64,000 nucleotides of DNA, taken from NCBI GenBank assembly GCA_949317995.1, contig OX439048.1, positions 68,515,375 through 68,579,374 of the forward strand, read 5' to 3'. Source of the stretch: Acholoe squamosa (taxonomy: Eukaryota; Annelida; Polychaeta; Phyllodocida; Polynoidae). The notes beneath the pieces were generated by a model, which was not told the DNA's origin, did not search any database, and saw nothing but the letters and a program-made list of their open reading frames with translations. Below, piece after piece: positions 54,806-64,000 of the stretch (its first letter is position 1; the number at the start of each line of letters is the position of its first letter). Made by a program: the position numbers and the translations under genes.

Positions 54806-55507
54806 GAACCCTTCAAGCACTTCTAATGCAGGAGTGCATCATGCCCATTGGTGATGTATCATGCCCACTGGTGATGCATCATGCCCATTGGTAATGCATC
54901 ATGCCCATGCCCACTGGTGATGCATCATGCCCATTGACAATGCATCATGCCCACTGGTGATGCATCATGCCCATGCCCACTGGTGATGCATCATGCCCAT
55001 TGGTGATGCATCATGCCCATTGGTGATGCATCATGCCCACTGGTGATGCATCATGCCCACTGGTGATGCATCATGCCCACTGGTGATGCATCATGCCCAC
55101 TGGTGATGCATCATGCCCACTGGTGATGCATCATGCCCACTGGTGATGCATCATGCCCACTGGTGATGCATCATGTGATGTATCATGCCCACTGGTGATG
55201 CATCATGCCCACTGGTGATGCATCATGCCCACTGGTGATGCATCATGCCCACTGGTGATGCATCATGTCCACTGGTGATGCATCATGCCCATTGGTGATG
55301 CATCATGTGATGTATCATGCCCACTGGTGATGCATCATGCCCACTGGTGATGCATCATGCCCACTGGTGATGCATCATGCCCACTGGTGATGCATCATGC
55401 CCACTGGTGATGCATCATGCCCACTGGTGATGCATCATGCCCACTGGTGATGCATCATGCCCATTGATGATGCACGAATGCAGCCCTGGTCAGTTAAAGA
55501 GGGTTAA
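54806..55507. mobile_element. Family-H element copy 10 carrying a 20-bp array
   Basis: TGAACCCTTCAAGCACTTCT then AATGCAGGAGTGCATCATG at the left; GCAGCCCTGGTCAGTTAAAG and GGTTAA at the right (TTAA 55504-55507). About 31 copies of the 20-mer TGATGCATCATGCCCACTGG fill 54848-55465, with sporadic GTGATGTATC insertions. Confidence 0.85.
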
Positions 55508-55532
55508 GGCAAGGGCTCCATAACTCCTTCAC

Positions 55533-56060
55533 CCTTAAACTTTAAGGGCTGCTAAGGTAGGAGTGAAGTGCGGGTGAAGTGCGGGTGAGACTACTTTCCA
55601 GCACTTCATTGGAGCATCATGCCGGCACTTCATGAGTCACCGTATTAAGCGTGTAGGTACAGCACAGTCCGTGGGTGCATTCCTGGTGAGTTATCCACCC
55701 ATTATGGAGACCTGGCGAGTTATCCACCCATTATGGAGACCTGGCGAGTTATCCACCCATTATGGAGACAGAAGGGCATTGTGTAGTAATTCACTATTGA
55801 CATTTAAAGGACCAGGGGCCAATAGTGCATCAATGCATCATGCCCATTGGACCAGGGGCAAAAAGTGCATCAATGCATCATGGCCATTGTTAGTCATGAT
55901 GCAAAAATGCTGCAATGGTGTATCATTATGATGCCACAGGCTTGATACATTATGGGTAGGTCAGCATGACACACTAAAGAAGTGCTGACAAAGACACTCT
56001 CCGACACTTCATTGATGCATCGCCTCCTGATGCAGGAGCGTATCATGATGATCATTCAGG
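55533..56060. mobile_element. Family-H element copy 11
   Basis: Left end TTAAACTTTAAGGGCTGC, then GGAGTGAAGTGCGGGTGAAG. It contains three ATTATGGAGACCTGGCGAGT units of about 31 bp (55690-55765) and a late hairpin (AAGAAGTGCTGAC facing CGACACTTCATTG). Right end near CTGATGCAGGAGCGTATCATG. Confidence 0.65.
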
Positions 56061-56178
56061 ACTGTATCGACCCCAAGGCTACTTGCCTGATTCATTGAGT
56101 CAATACCACATTTATACATACATTGAGAATACAGTAAAAAGCACTAAATTATAGACCACAGATTTTCTCCCTCTCTCC

Positions 56179-56180
<2 letters not shown>

Positions 56181-56239
<59 letters not shown>

Positions 56240-56353
56240 TGTCTGTCTGTCTGTCTGTCTGCCTCTCTCTGTCTCTGTCTCTGCCTTTGTCTGGCTGTCT
56301 GGCTGTCTGTCTGTCTCAGTCTCTGTCTGCCTGGCTGTCTGCCTGTATGTGGG

Positions 56354-56422
<69 letters not shown>

Positions 56423-56449
56423 GTCTCTCTCTCTCTCTCTGTCTGTGTC

Positions 56450-56490
<41 letters not shown>

Positions 56491-56530
56491 TTGTCTCTTT
56501 CTCTCTCTCTTTGTCTCTCTCTCTCTCTCA
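56181..56530. repeat. Compound microsatellite (TG)n-(TCTG)n-(TC)n
   Basis: About 28 TG units, then mixed GTCTGTCT, then TC runs. It produces long Cys/Val, Ser/Leu and Arg/Glu ORFs in several frames, none meaningful. Confidence 0.97.
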
Positions 56531-57264
56531 GATCTTTTGGCCCCGTTGCCAGCATGATAGGTACAATGGGATGCCATGGATTTCTGATTGCTTGGTAATT
56601 ATTAAGAGACAGATACAGTTCCATCTATTTTGAAGAAGGAGGTCCTAAAATATAATGAATGACTATATCTGTAATGAATGATGAACTTCTCTTTTAAATG
56701 AGAAAGTCACAACCTAGAAAAACTAAAATAAAAAGTAGTTTTATTCAGAGGTTCGTAATTGCTTAACATCCATTAATACCATTGTCTAATCCCCATTTAT
56801 CTAATTAATTATTTACAGTAAATTATCCCCTTGATATAATTAATACCTACAAGTAAATCCCCATATCAAGGAGCTTAGCTCCGCATCATCCGTTTGGGAA
56901 TTAAGTACAAAATAAGAGGAATTACTGTAATCTCGTTAATAAAACCAGCAGAACTTAGGGATGAATTAGTCCTAACCCTTTCACATGGTTCTTAACCCTT
57001 TAAATAGCACTCATGTATCATGCCCATTGGTATCGTTAACCCTGTAGTTTTTATCTAACTCTCAATAAATCTTACCCTGAAGCTGATTCAAAGCCTCAGC
57101 TTTTCTTTCTTTCAGAAAAATTGAATCAGCTTACCTCCTGCAGCCTGTGGGCGGATATAGTGTTCAAAGCTGTGACGTTAATTAAGAGAGGAGAGAATTT
57201 ATTTAAGTTTTATTGTGAGCTCAGCCCTGGGAATCATAGCAGTATAGTGAGGACTCTTGTTTAT
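56531..57264. other. AT-rich flank with a small family-H relic
   Basis: 56994-57044 has CCTTTAAATAGC, CATGTATCATGCCCATTGG and GTTAACCC, a tiny H remnant. A minus-strand donor-like CAGGAG|GTAAGC lies near 57130, downstream of the promoter-like cluster at 57265-57395. Confidence 0.4.
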
Positions 57265-57395
57265 GCTGTGCCTGCCGCCATGTTAGTTCTGTCCATGTGA
57301 ATTCTCGCGAGATCATGTAGGTACCAGCCTTGCAAGTAGCGTGACATGCCAGGAACAGATATGATTGTGAGATCAGGTCCGGAAGTCGCTGATGT
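57265..57395 (-). promoter_or_regulatory. Candidate TATA-less promoter: ETS, TCTCGCGAGA, YY1
   Basis: In minus-strand order: ACTTCCGGACC (ETS) near 57380, the palindrome TCTCGCGAGA near 57303-57312, then AACATGGCGGC (YY1-type, with ATG) near 57275. All three are known core-promoter motifs of animal housekeeping genes, and the order matches typical use. The ATG frame is short (MAAGTA, stop). A CAGGAG|GTAAGC donor follows at about 57130, so the first exon may be mostly untranslated. An AATAAA in between weakens the case. Confidence 0.35.
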
Positions 57396-57439
57396 GAGCA
57401 TGCACGTGCCACTCCCGGGAACCAGTCTGGTCCCGAGTC

Positions 57440-58569
57440 AGCACTATAAGTTGGTGGCAGGGTTTCTGCATTTACTTCAGCTACATAAGCAAACGCACAT
57501 AACTCTTTTCCTGGGATCTTAAAGCTTAGTTTATCACTATCCAAAAAGTTTATCACTATTCTTTAAAACGTCTTGATTCAAAACAAAGAAAGGGTTTTAT
57601 TATAGACAATGGAATTTCAAAAGGTAATGACTCTTAGGGTACTGTTTCTAAATAAATTCTCTATATACAAAAAGAAATAAGATTCATCTTTAATGCTATC
57701 TGTGATGTAATTGATAATGAATGAGTCAAGGAATTAGTGAGATGTGAATAAAGTTTCTGGAGGGCTATAAGATAAGCCGTACTTTCTTTGCTGTCTGAAG
57801 TCCTCCTAAATTCTACCCCCTGCTCATAGCCGGGGTTTTATCACTATACAACAAAAAGAAAATAGTTAGAATTAGACAAAATCGGCTTATAGTATTTCTC
57901 CAAACACTGTCAAACTGTACCCCGGCTTATGACTAGGTCGGCTTATGAGCGGGGTTTCACAGTAAGATCCATAGCCTACGCCTAGGGATCCACGCTTCAC
58001 CTCATTTCGCCTGTATCCTACTGCACAGTATTCCACACCTCCACCCAACACCCTACCCCTCCCGTCCTGTCCAACTGCCCTCACCCATCACGCACTGACT
58101 ACTGCCATAATTCATGGTTCAAAATAATGGCCACCCCACATGACCCCCACTGCCGAGCTTCTATTGTTATGTTAATTCTGATTGGCTGCTGACAGACCCA
58201 CATAAAAGGCGCCCCCCCCCCCGCATTGGTCTGTTCTCTCTGTGGCTGTGAAGGTCAGTGAGGATTCATCACACAGATATGACAGGGTAATTGCTACTCT
58301 CTGTCACACCATCTCTCTTAGTCTCTAACCTAAAATTAAATGTAGCTGGCAGTATGAGACCTCCTTTTTGTCTGTAGTTAAGTGTATATTTGATTATATG
58401 AAACCCAAAAACATCCTCAAAATTGGAGGGTGCACCCCCTTATCTAAATCCTGAGTCCGCCGCTGTGCTGTCCCTGGGTCGTCTTGATGCATGAGTTCAG
58501 CCATGGGGAGCCACTCACCAAAGCTGTATTCAAGCATCACTGTTGATCCACTCCTGAAGGGTAGTACAC
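57440..58569. other. Unassigned; plus-strand CCAAT/TATA-like pair near 58.17-58.21 kb
   Basis: GATTGGCTG (CCAAT box) near 58171 is followed about 30 bp later by CATAAAAGGCGC, a TATA-like word. A (C)n run follows. 57880-57965 has CGGCTTAT words like family F. 58415-58466 has a family-K fragment (GGGTGCACCCCC, AAATCCTGAGTCCGCCGCTG). Confidence 0.3.
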
Positions 58570-58982
58570 CAGGAGGCTGTTGCAAAAAGATTGGGAAGAT
58601 CAATTCTCACTGTAGCTAACACGCCTTCCAGTTCCTCCCGATTTCGGGCCTCCCTAGCCCACTTAAAAGGGTCTATATCTCTTCTTTCCGTTCTCGCCAT
58701 GAATATGACCTTAGCTGTCGAAATGGCATTAAACATCTCTCACTCACTCACTTCCCCCGATTCTCCACTCAGAGAGACCAATTTCCACCTTATACTGTAA
58801 TGGATTTGACTTGCTCTGAATTAGACTGAATTGCAGAAAGTTCAATGATTGGTTCCAACTGAACACTTCCTATAGTAGATAGGCCAGGGAAATTGAAGAA
58901 GGAACTTGCCAGGAATTGGCTTTCAATTGGGAAGCATTCAACAATTTTCAACCACTCCTTGATCACTTCCTACTCTCAGCCC
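58570..58982 (+). mobile_element. Family-C MITE copy 3, interrupted by a SINE
   Basis: CAGGAGGCTGTTGCAAAAAG at the left. GGGAAGATCAATTCTCACTG, CAACTGAACACTTCC and CTTTCAATTGGGAAGCATTC follow the reverse complement of copy 2 block by block. The right end is lost near CCTACTCTCAGC. Confidence 0.85.
58644..58751 (+). mobile_element. SINE fragment with (CTCA)n tail and ~12-bp duplication
   Basis: TTCCTCCCGATT (58632-58643) recurs as TTCCCCCGATT (58752-58762). The insert contains CTCCCTAGCCCACTTAAAAG and GGGTCTATATCTC, shared with the SINE at 8494, and ends in CATCTCTCACTCACTCAC. It is 5'-truncated relative to that copy and has a different short-repeat tail. Confidence 0.85.
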
Positions 58983-58994
58983 CAATTGTAAAGA

Positions 58995-59112
58995 CCACTA
59001 GAGTGGGCCATAGCTGACCCCACGGGGTCAATACACAGTGACAGCACTTCATTGGTGCATCATGACGACCAATGGGCATGATGCACTCCTGTATCTGCAG
59101 TCCTTTCAGTGG
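58995..59112. mobile_element. Family-H right-end fragment
   Basis: CCCCACGGGGTCAATACAC, CAGCACTTCATTGGTGCATC, GGGCATGATGCACTCCTG. Similar short relics lie at 59480-59600 and 60473-60570. Confidence 0.6.
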
Positions 59113-60305
59113 TACGCGGCTAAGAACGAGAGCATTATGAGCAAAGTGTGTCAAGTTGACCTGTGACATGTGTAATTATAATTTATGGCGGCATATTTAC
59201 CCCCATCATACACCCTTCTCCTTTATGTGCTATTATGGTGTAATTGTGTGCCCTCATTTTCACATTGAAATGGGACACCATAGAAGGGAGACACTTAGGG
59301 GATCTAATGAATGATAATTCACTTCATTTAATGCTGAGATATGGCACCCTCATCTACCATTCTAAGTCTATGAATAAAGAATAGGAGGGAAATTACGTAG
59401 GGGGCATACACAAACTAATTTTTTCTATTGTAAGAAAAAAGGAAGAAAATTCCCACATTAATCTATGTACATTTGCTGTAACGATGCGCCAGTGCAGTGC
59501 TGGCGAGTACCTCACCAATACTGCATTTGCGCATCATGACCAACTTTCCAGGGATGATCAACTGAGTTGAAAACCATTGCTGAATTCATGCGTCATGAAA
59601 ACATCACCTATCGCCATAATCAGTTGTTGATTCTGTACACTCTCAGCCCGAATTTTAAATCAGCAGTAAATACCAGTGTACTGGGTACATGCCAATCTAA
59701 TGTAGGGTCATTGGATTTGTACTAACAGCAGGTCCTAGTGTTCCAAAAATACACTGCATTGTGCTGTAAATAGAGTTGTGCAGTCTGGGAGTGAATGCAC
59801 TCCTACCAATCAGAAAGCTCTTTGACAATATTCAACAGAGTAAATAACTATCACATGCATTTCTGAAGCCTCATTCCTGAGAATACAAAAGAAATGGTGA
59901 AACCCTTTGTCAATAGCTGACCAATATAGTATGCCCATATCATGGCCTCACACTATCAGTTTTTTTTTCACCTCCCCTTGTCCCTACCATAAATAAAGCT
60001 CCAAGTGGACACAATAATAGTTCTGTAAGTCAACACTAGAGGGCCGACCTGGCGAGGTGAAGCTTACATTGCCTTTTGATTGGCTGGTACTATTTCTTTT
60101 TTTCCGTGTCGCGCCAGGCCCGCAGTTAATCAGAGATCAGCCTACTGATTGGTTAGTATTTGCCAACACTCGTGCCCCCTAGGGGAGAGTAAACACACTA
60201 CGGCCGACCCATAAATTTGGGCCTCATGATCAGAGTAAACATGTCCTTAGCACACAGACATGCGCACTGGGACACTTCCTGTAGTATTGTCTAGACAGGG
60301 GCAGC
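59113..60305. other. Unassigned; CCAAT and CTCF-like motifs near 60.0-60.2 kb
   Basis: TTTTGATTGGCTGG (about 60076) and CTGATTGGTTAG (about 60155) are CCAAT boxes (on minus, AACCAATCAG and AGCCAATCA). CACTAGAGGGCCGAC (about 60035) and GCCCCCTAGGGG (60173) are CTCF-like. A CpG-rich TGTCGCGCCAGGCCCGC lies between. Could be a distal promoter or enhancer. Confidence 0.3.
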
Positions 60306-60330
60306 CACCTGTAGCTCAGCTGGTAGAGAA
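60306..60330 (+). other. tRNA-like A-box fragment
   Basis: ACCTGTAGCTCAGCTGGTAG matches the 5' third of many tRNAs (A-box TAGCTCAGCTGGTAGAG), but no B-box follows. A similar GAGTAGCTCAGAGGTAAAAC lies at about 60808. Likely tRNA-derived SINE heads or pseudogene pieces. Confidence 0.4.
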
Positions 60331-61164
60331 AATACAGGGAGATCAGTCTGAATTTTCTCATAGTCTAAGCATTAGCTAAAATGCTTATAATTGGGTTTTC
60401 TTGGGATCTAGAATGGGTAAAGATGTTCATTTTTCAGGTACTTGAAAGTAAAGCCTTAATTTGTGCAACCCGATGGAGGTAGGCATGATGCTCGAGGAGA
60501 TTGCCCGTGAGCAGACTCTCCAGCGCTTCATTGGTGCATCATGTCTGCTGACGCTCATGATGCACTTAATGTTTGATGTGTGTAAATGGTCTGACTGACT
60601 GGTTTGACTCAAGAGGTGAAGACCAATTCGAGTGAAATCTTTTAATTTTCTAATCTCAAAATGACGGTTAAATCCTAGCTTTCCGGCCATAACTGGTTGT
60701 GAAACAAAGAGAAGGGTAAATTGCATTAATGTGTGCAATATGGAGTTCCTGGGTTATAGTGAGATAGTCCAATTTTTCAAATCTTGTTTGAATGTGTTCC
60801 ACACCCTGAGTAGCTCAGAGGTAAAACAGTAAACCATTTACTGTTATCTTCAGCTCATACAAGCTTACAAAAGGGGTCCAATAGACCTGGCCATAGGCGT
60901 TTTATAGTATATATTTCCAATGGATGGACTTTTGGTGTTCACTCCAAAAGTAGGAAATTGTGTGTAAATCAGACAATTCCTTCAAATATGAGCTTAAGTA
61001 TGGTTAAGAAGATCAAATAAAGTAGGTACCATAGGAAACCTGTATGATCTTTGTGAACATCCTGGTTCATCTTTGAGAAGATTGATTTTGGCCCTGACCA
61101 TCAGACTCTGCTACTTTAAACCTATAGGCTGCTGTGTCCACCTTGGTATAAAATCTTCACTTAC
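60331..61164. other. Intron of the minus-strand gene, with a family-H relic
   Basis: It lies 3' of exon 3 of the minus-strand gene. It holds a family-H relic (60473-60570) and nothing else I can support. The next exon was not found. Confidence 0.4.
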
Positions 61165-61212
61165 CCTCATTGAGCCACACGTCCTGCATGGTCCTCAGGT
61201 CCTGTACCACTT
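61165..61212 (-). CDS. Exon 3 (48 nt) of an unidentified minus-strand gene
   Basis: The minus strand shows a good acceptor (TTTTCCATTCCCTTACAG), exactly 48 nt, then the near-consensus donor GAGG|GTAAGT (61165/61164). In the frame set by exons 1 and 2 it reads 2 bases, VVQDLRTMQDVWLNE, 1 base (phase 1 to 1). The other two frames: one contains a stop at once, the other only near the end. The peptide is a plausible amphipathic helix. Short length, both splice signals and a protein-like frame make this one of the most convincing exons in the window. Family not recognised. Confidence 0.6.
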
Positions 61213-61533
61213 CTGTAAGGGAATGGAAAATATAGATACTTTTAACTTTACAATGGTTCTCACTTAGCTATCCTCAGTTTGGTACCAGAAAATTTATATG
61301 AAGTGCATTCTTTACTGAAATCTGTCTCCTCTTGAAGTTATCAAACAGGAGTTAAATGATTAAAATGGTCAGATGATTCTTGTATTTCACTAATTCTTTC
61401 CTGACAATGATTTGGTATGCGGTCCTGCCAAAATCAAATCAGGCCTGCAGAACAATAAAATCTGCAGGACCGAATGGCCTGCAAGGGGAAAAACTTTCAT
61501 ATAATGCTGCTAGGTTATATGGAACTACAACAC

Positions 61534-61578
61534 TGTTGGTAGAGTCAGTAGTCCACAACTTCATGTAATCGATGTAGC
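61534..61578 (-). CDS. Exon 2 (3' end uncertain) of an unidentified minus-strand gene
   Basis: The acceptor TTTAATCTTATTTCAG precedes 61578. The frame fixed by exon 1 reads YIDYMKLWTTDSTN. An end at ACCAACA|GTGTTG gives 45 nt and joins in frame to exon 3 (A+AA, Lys). This donor is weak. The frame stays open another 31 codons (SVVVPYNLAALYESF onward), and GAAA|GTTTTT is a phase-compatible alternative. The sequence beyond about 61495 contains inverted words (GGCCTGCAG, CTGCAGGACC) that look like a small inserted element, so the original donor may be altered. Confidence 0.45.
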
Positions 61579-61802
61579 CTGAAATAAGATTAAAAAGTTA
61601 ATGCAAAATAACAATAAGACACAAGAAAACAATATTCTGTCCGGATCGTATACAGACGATTAGACAGTCTCATTTGCCATTTTACAACAGGCCTTATAAA
61701 GACAATGTTTACAATCTGATACCTGATTTCATGCACACAAGTAATCAGACAAGCAGAAATGATGCCCCATTGACCCTCCCGTAGAAAATCCTTTCTCATT
61801 AC

Positions 61803-61833
61803 CTCCCCTCACAAAAGCCCTTCTATAAGACAT
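61803..61833 (-). CDS. Exon 1 coding part of an unidentified minus-strand gene
   Basis: ATG at 61833 in AAAGATGT context opens MSYRRAFVRG plus one base to the donor GGGGAG|GTAATG (61803/61802, phase 1). Exon 2 begins with the two bases that complete the codon (G+GC, Gly), and exon 3 is also phase-compatible. Joined, the three exons give about 40 residues (MSYRRAFVRGG, YIDYMKLWTTDSTN, K, VVQDLRTMQDVWLNE). Upstream lies a promoter-like motif cluster and a short upstream ORF. The agreement of start, three phases and two good splice pairs is the main support. Product unknown. Confidence 0.5.
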
Positions 61834-61875
61834 CTTTGTTGCTTTGTTCCCCAACAGGTTAAGGCATGGGTCGTG

Positions 61876-62010
61876 TCACCCCGTGTCAGATGAGCAGACA
61901 TCATTCAGCCATTTTGCCGCCATTTTTCTCTGCAACCTTTAATAACACAAGGACTTCCTGCAGCACTTCCTGTCTGATCATGTGACCAAGGTGCCTGGTC
62001 ATGTGACCAA
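61876..62010 (-). promoter_or_regulatory. Candidate promoter and 5'UTR with upstream ORF
   Basis: In minus-strand order: GGTCACATGACC (62008-61997) and GGTCACATGATC (61987-61976), both USF/MITF-class E-boxes; CAGGAAGTG and CAGGAAGTC (ETS-like, 61971-61953); then AAAAATGGCGGC (YY1-type) at about 61926. The ATG inside the YY1 word starts a 15-codon ORF (MAAKWLNDVCSSDTG) that stops at 61876, 43 nt before the main ATG. If transcribed this would be an inhibitory upstream ORF. The TSS was not determined. Confidence 0.45.
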
Positions 62011-62773
62011 GATGGTGGATCCGGCAGCAAATTAGCTAATGAGCTCATCCCAAGTCAGCGTGTCATGAGACTTTGCGAGACATCACCTTAGTTACGGCCT
62101 TAGTTACCCCCTGCTCTTATCTTCTCTTTTATACAGGACCTGTTATCTCTCTCCCTGTTAGTTCTGCCTCACTACCACTAGGGGACAGATGTGGTTACTG
62201 GGTCTCTAACACTGTGACCGCCTGAACATGTGTTCAATCTCTAAACACAGAAGTTTTATAATGGTAAGCTGGGGCCAGTGTTGTAATAATATCCTGATAC
62301 TTCAAATCTGAAATTTTGCACTGAATTGATTTTCTGTAAACCTCTTTTCTTCTAGTTTGCGGACCTACCTTTTCCAAATCCTGTACCTGAAAGTGAGGTT
62401 TGTTGGAGCAGCACTAAGGCCCTTATCCTTCTGTCTGTAACACTTAGCCAGGCAGAAACAATGATCCACAGGTGCTCCACAGGGGGCTCAGGGAGCACCC
62501 TTTCCCCTCACTCAGCCTCTAATGACATTTCTTTCATGCCCCACAGGCTGAGCAGGGGGTTACACCCATCCAACCACACATTAGCAAAAGTCAGAGTACA
62601 AAGTCTCGCCGTTTCTCGCTCTGTGTTAATTAGCGAGATTCTGAGTGAGAACACAAAGGTGGAGTAGGAGGCTATTGGGACAGGGGAGCTCCTTGGGTGC
62701 CTTTCAGTCTTACACAGGGAGACAAGAGATCTGTGTATGGTACCCCCCGCTCCATCCACATGTGCCTCAACCA
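62011..62773. other. 5' flank of the minus-strand gene; CTCF-like site
   Basis: CCACTAGGGGACAG at 62175-62188 is CTCF-like. 62508-62774 is open on minus (88 codons) and 62461-62667 on plus (68 codons), with no splice support. AAATTAGC/TAATTAGCGAG homeodomain-like words occur. No gene called. Confidence 0.35.
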
Positions 62774-62998
62774 CACTATAAAAAAAATAACTGTTGAATC
62801 TACGAGGGATCCTGAACCACCTTAATTAGATAACAGGGGGCCAGTGTAGTTTTTACATGAAACTCCAGGTGGCAGTGCAGTGGTACAAGGAATCTCTACA
62901 AATATAACAACATCTCTGTGAAAATAATGATAGATCTGTGGCAACTTTTGGACGAGGAATCCTTTGTTATTTCGACGACCTTTTATTTTTACAGTGTG
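62774..62998 (+). mobile_element. Family-A MITE copy 7 (complete)
   Basis: CACTATAAAAAAAATAACTG to TTTTATTTTTACAGTGTG, about 225 bp, with CCAGTGTAGTTTTTACATG and GGTGGCAGTGCAGTGGTACA inside. It is the best reference copy. It lacks the TGTAAAACTGAACAGT stretch seen after GGGATCC in copies 2 and 6. Confidence 0.88.
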
Positions 62999-63469
62999 TT
63001 GTGTGTTTCAGCTATTGACAATAATCCTTTATTAACCATGTGAGAACAACTCATAAGTTGGTTCAGAGGTCTTTCAGTATAATTTGACACAAATCCTTTT
63101 ATCATATATAAACCATACAGGAATCTGAACTTATCTAATAATGCCTCTTCCAAATGAGCTCAGATCTGTCAACATTTTCTTGGATTTAAAAATCTTTTTT
63201 TAATGCTTTACCTGTAAATTGCCTTGTGGTTTTGATAGTTAACATGGAATCCCTATTTAATGATTGTAGATTAGGGTCATATCTGGAAACTGTTTGGTTG
63301 CTATTTCAATTATCATAATCTCCAGAGCTTTTAAAAGGTTGTCTGCATAGGGTCGCGTCTATCGAAAGACTCATGAACTAAAAAAAGTACCATAACTCCA
63401 TCATATAAGCCTTTATAAATTTGGGTTCATCATTTATGCCGTTGCTTACCTCTGGGTCACATACTGCCC

Positions 63470-63890
63470 CAGGGGCCTGTTGCTCCAATAGTTACTAGTG
63501 GTTACTACATTGATTGTGTTTCTGTGAGTATGAAAAAGCTGCAAGTAGGCTATTTGCCAATTTCCTTTTTTATACTTGCAAATTGAGTTCCCCTACTAGC
63601 AAGTGTGTACTTGCAGAAAATATGACTTGAAAAAAAAAACCAATCCAACATTCTGAATAAAAATTACAAAAAAAATGTATAATTGACTAAGCCAGTCACT
63701 CCATACCCTTTGATATCGATAATATTACATTAATTGACAAGTTAAATAACATGCATACCCTGTTGTTATGAATATAAAAAAATTAGGACACCAAAATTGT
63801 TGTCCTAGAATTTCCTGCAAGTATGCCCCACTTGCTAGTACAAAACTCGCAAGTATGCTAAAAGTTACTAGTACGGTACTAATAGCCAGA
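63470..63890. mobile_element. Possible degenerate MITE with CTTGC repeats
   Basis: CAGGGGCCTGTTGCTCC at the left resembles the B/C termini. CTACTAGCAAGTGTGTACTT (63592 on) is inverted at about 63816-63842 (GCAAGTATGCCCCACTTGC). The right terminus is unclear. Confidence 0.4.
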
Positions 63891-64000
63891 TTAAAACCAC
63901 CAATTCATACTACTACTTATATGAATGATGGACTTGCGTTAAAGCAACTTTGTGCCCTACTCACAACTTTGCAAATTTTTGGTGATTACCCCTATTATCA

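Noticed and set aside
56149..56633. Cys/Val-, Ser/Leu- and Arg/Glu-rich ORFs
   Set aside because: Translations of a TG/TCTG/TC microsatellite.

Overview
This is animal (metazoan) nuclear DNA, most likely from a marine invertebrate with a repeat-rich genome. It is not prokaryotic or organellar. No operons, Shine-Dalgarno starts or continuous long genes are visible. The only credible coding material is short exons bounded by GT/AG splice signals. The rest is intron or intergenic DNA packed with small non-autonomous transposons, minisatellites and microsatellites. I could not fix the phylum from sequence alone. Most long open frames are artefacts of tandem repeats whose period is a multiple of three. 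Family letters used below (A to K) are my own local labels.

Layout. 1-1290: 76-bp minisatellite, cut by the window edge. 1.3-8 kb: hairpin elements, a tRNA-like sequence, and a MITE (family A) split by another element. 8.0-11.6 kb: one family-D MITE carrying a family-B MITE, a SINE, a 2.5-kb 74-bp minisatellite grown from its own core, and family-A copies. 12-18 kb: families C, K, H and D, a 40/32-bp array and a candidate plus-strand first exon (13410-13550). 20.7-21.9 kb: 24-bp array in a family-H copy. 22.0-24.25 kb: giant foldback with arms of nearly 1 kb. 25.1-25.4 kb: good candidate exon on the minus strand, squeezed between MITEs. 27-29 kb: hairpin, Harbinger-like MITE, and a 953-bp element with 64-bp terminal repeats beginning CACAGTG and a 5-bp target duplication (Transib/RAG-like hallmarks). 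31.4-32.2 kb: 800-bp polypyrimidine tract. 34.3-35.4 kb: 30-bp array open in several frames. 38.9-39.8 kb: terminal-inverted-repeat element. 40.2-40.5 kb: exon-like minus-strand segment with an apparent one-base frameshift. 43.5-46.8 kb: 31-bp array with a 589-bp higher-order duplication. 47-56 kb: many family-H elements (TTAA flanks), each seeding different minisatellites, and three family-E MITEs with TTA duplications. 56.2-56.5 kb: TG/TCTG/TC microsatellite. 57-64 kb: promoter-like clusters and the 5' end of a minus-strand gene (three phase-compatible exons between 61165 and 61833).

Genes. The minus-strand exons at 61.8, 61.58 and 61.2 kb join in frame from an ATG to give about 40 residues. 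The exon-like segments at 40.4 and 25.3 kb lie on the same strand and could belong to the same long gene, but intron phases require further unseen exons between them. I do not recognise the protein.

Biology. The window reads as a natural experiment in how small DNA transposons nucleate tandem arrays. Most large arrays sit inside identifiable MITE copies and share their core words (GATGCATCATG for family H; the CAGCACTTAA core for family D). Nested insertions with visible target duplications give a relative order of events.
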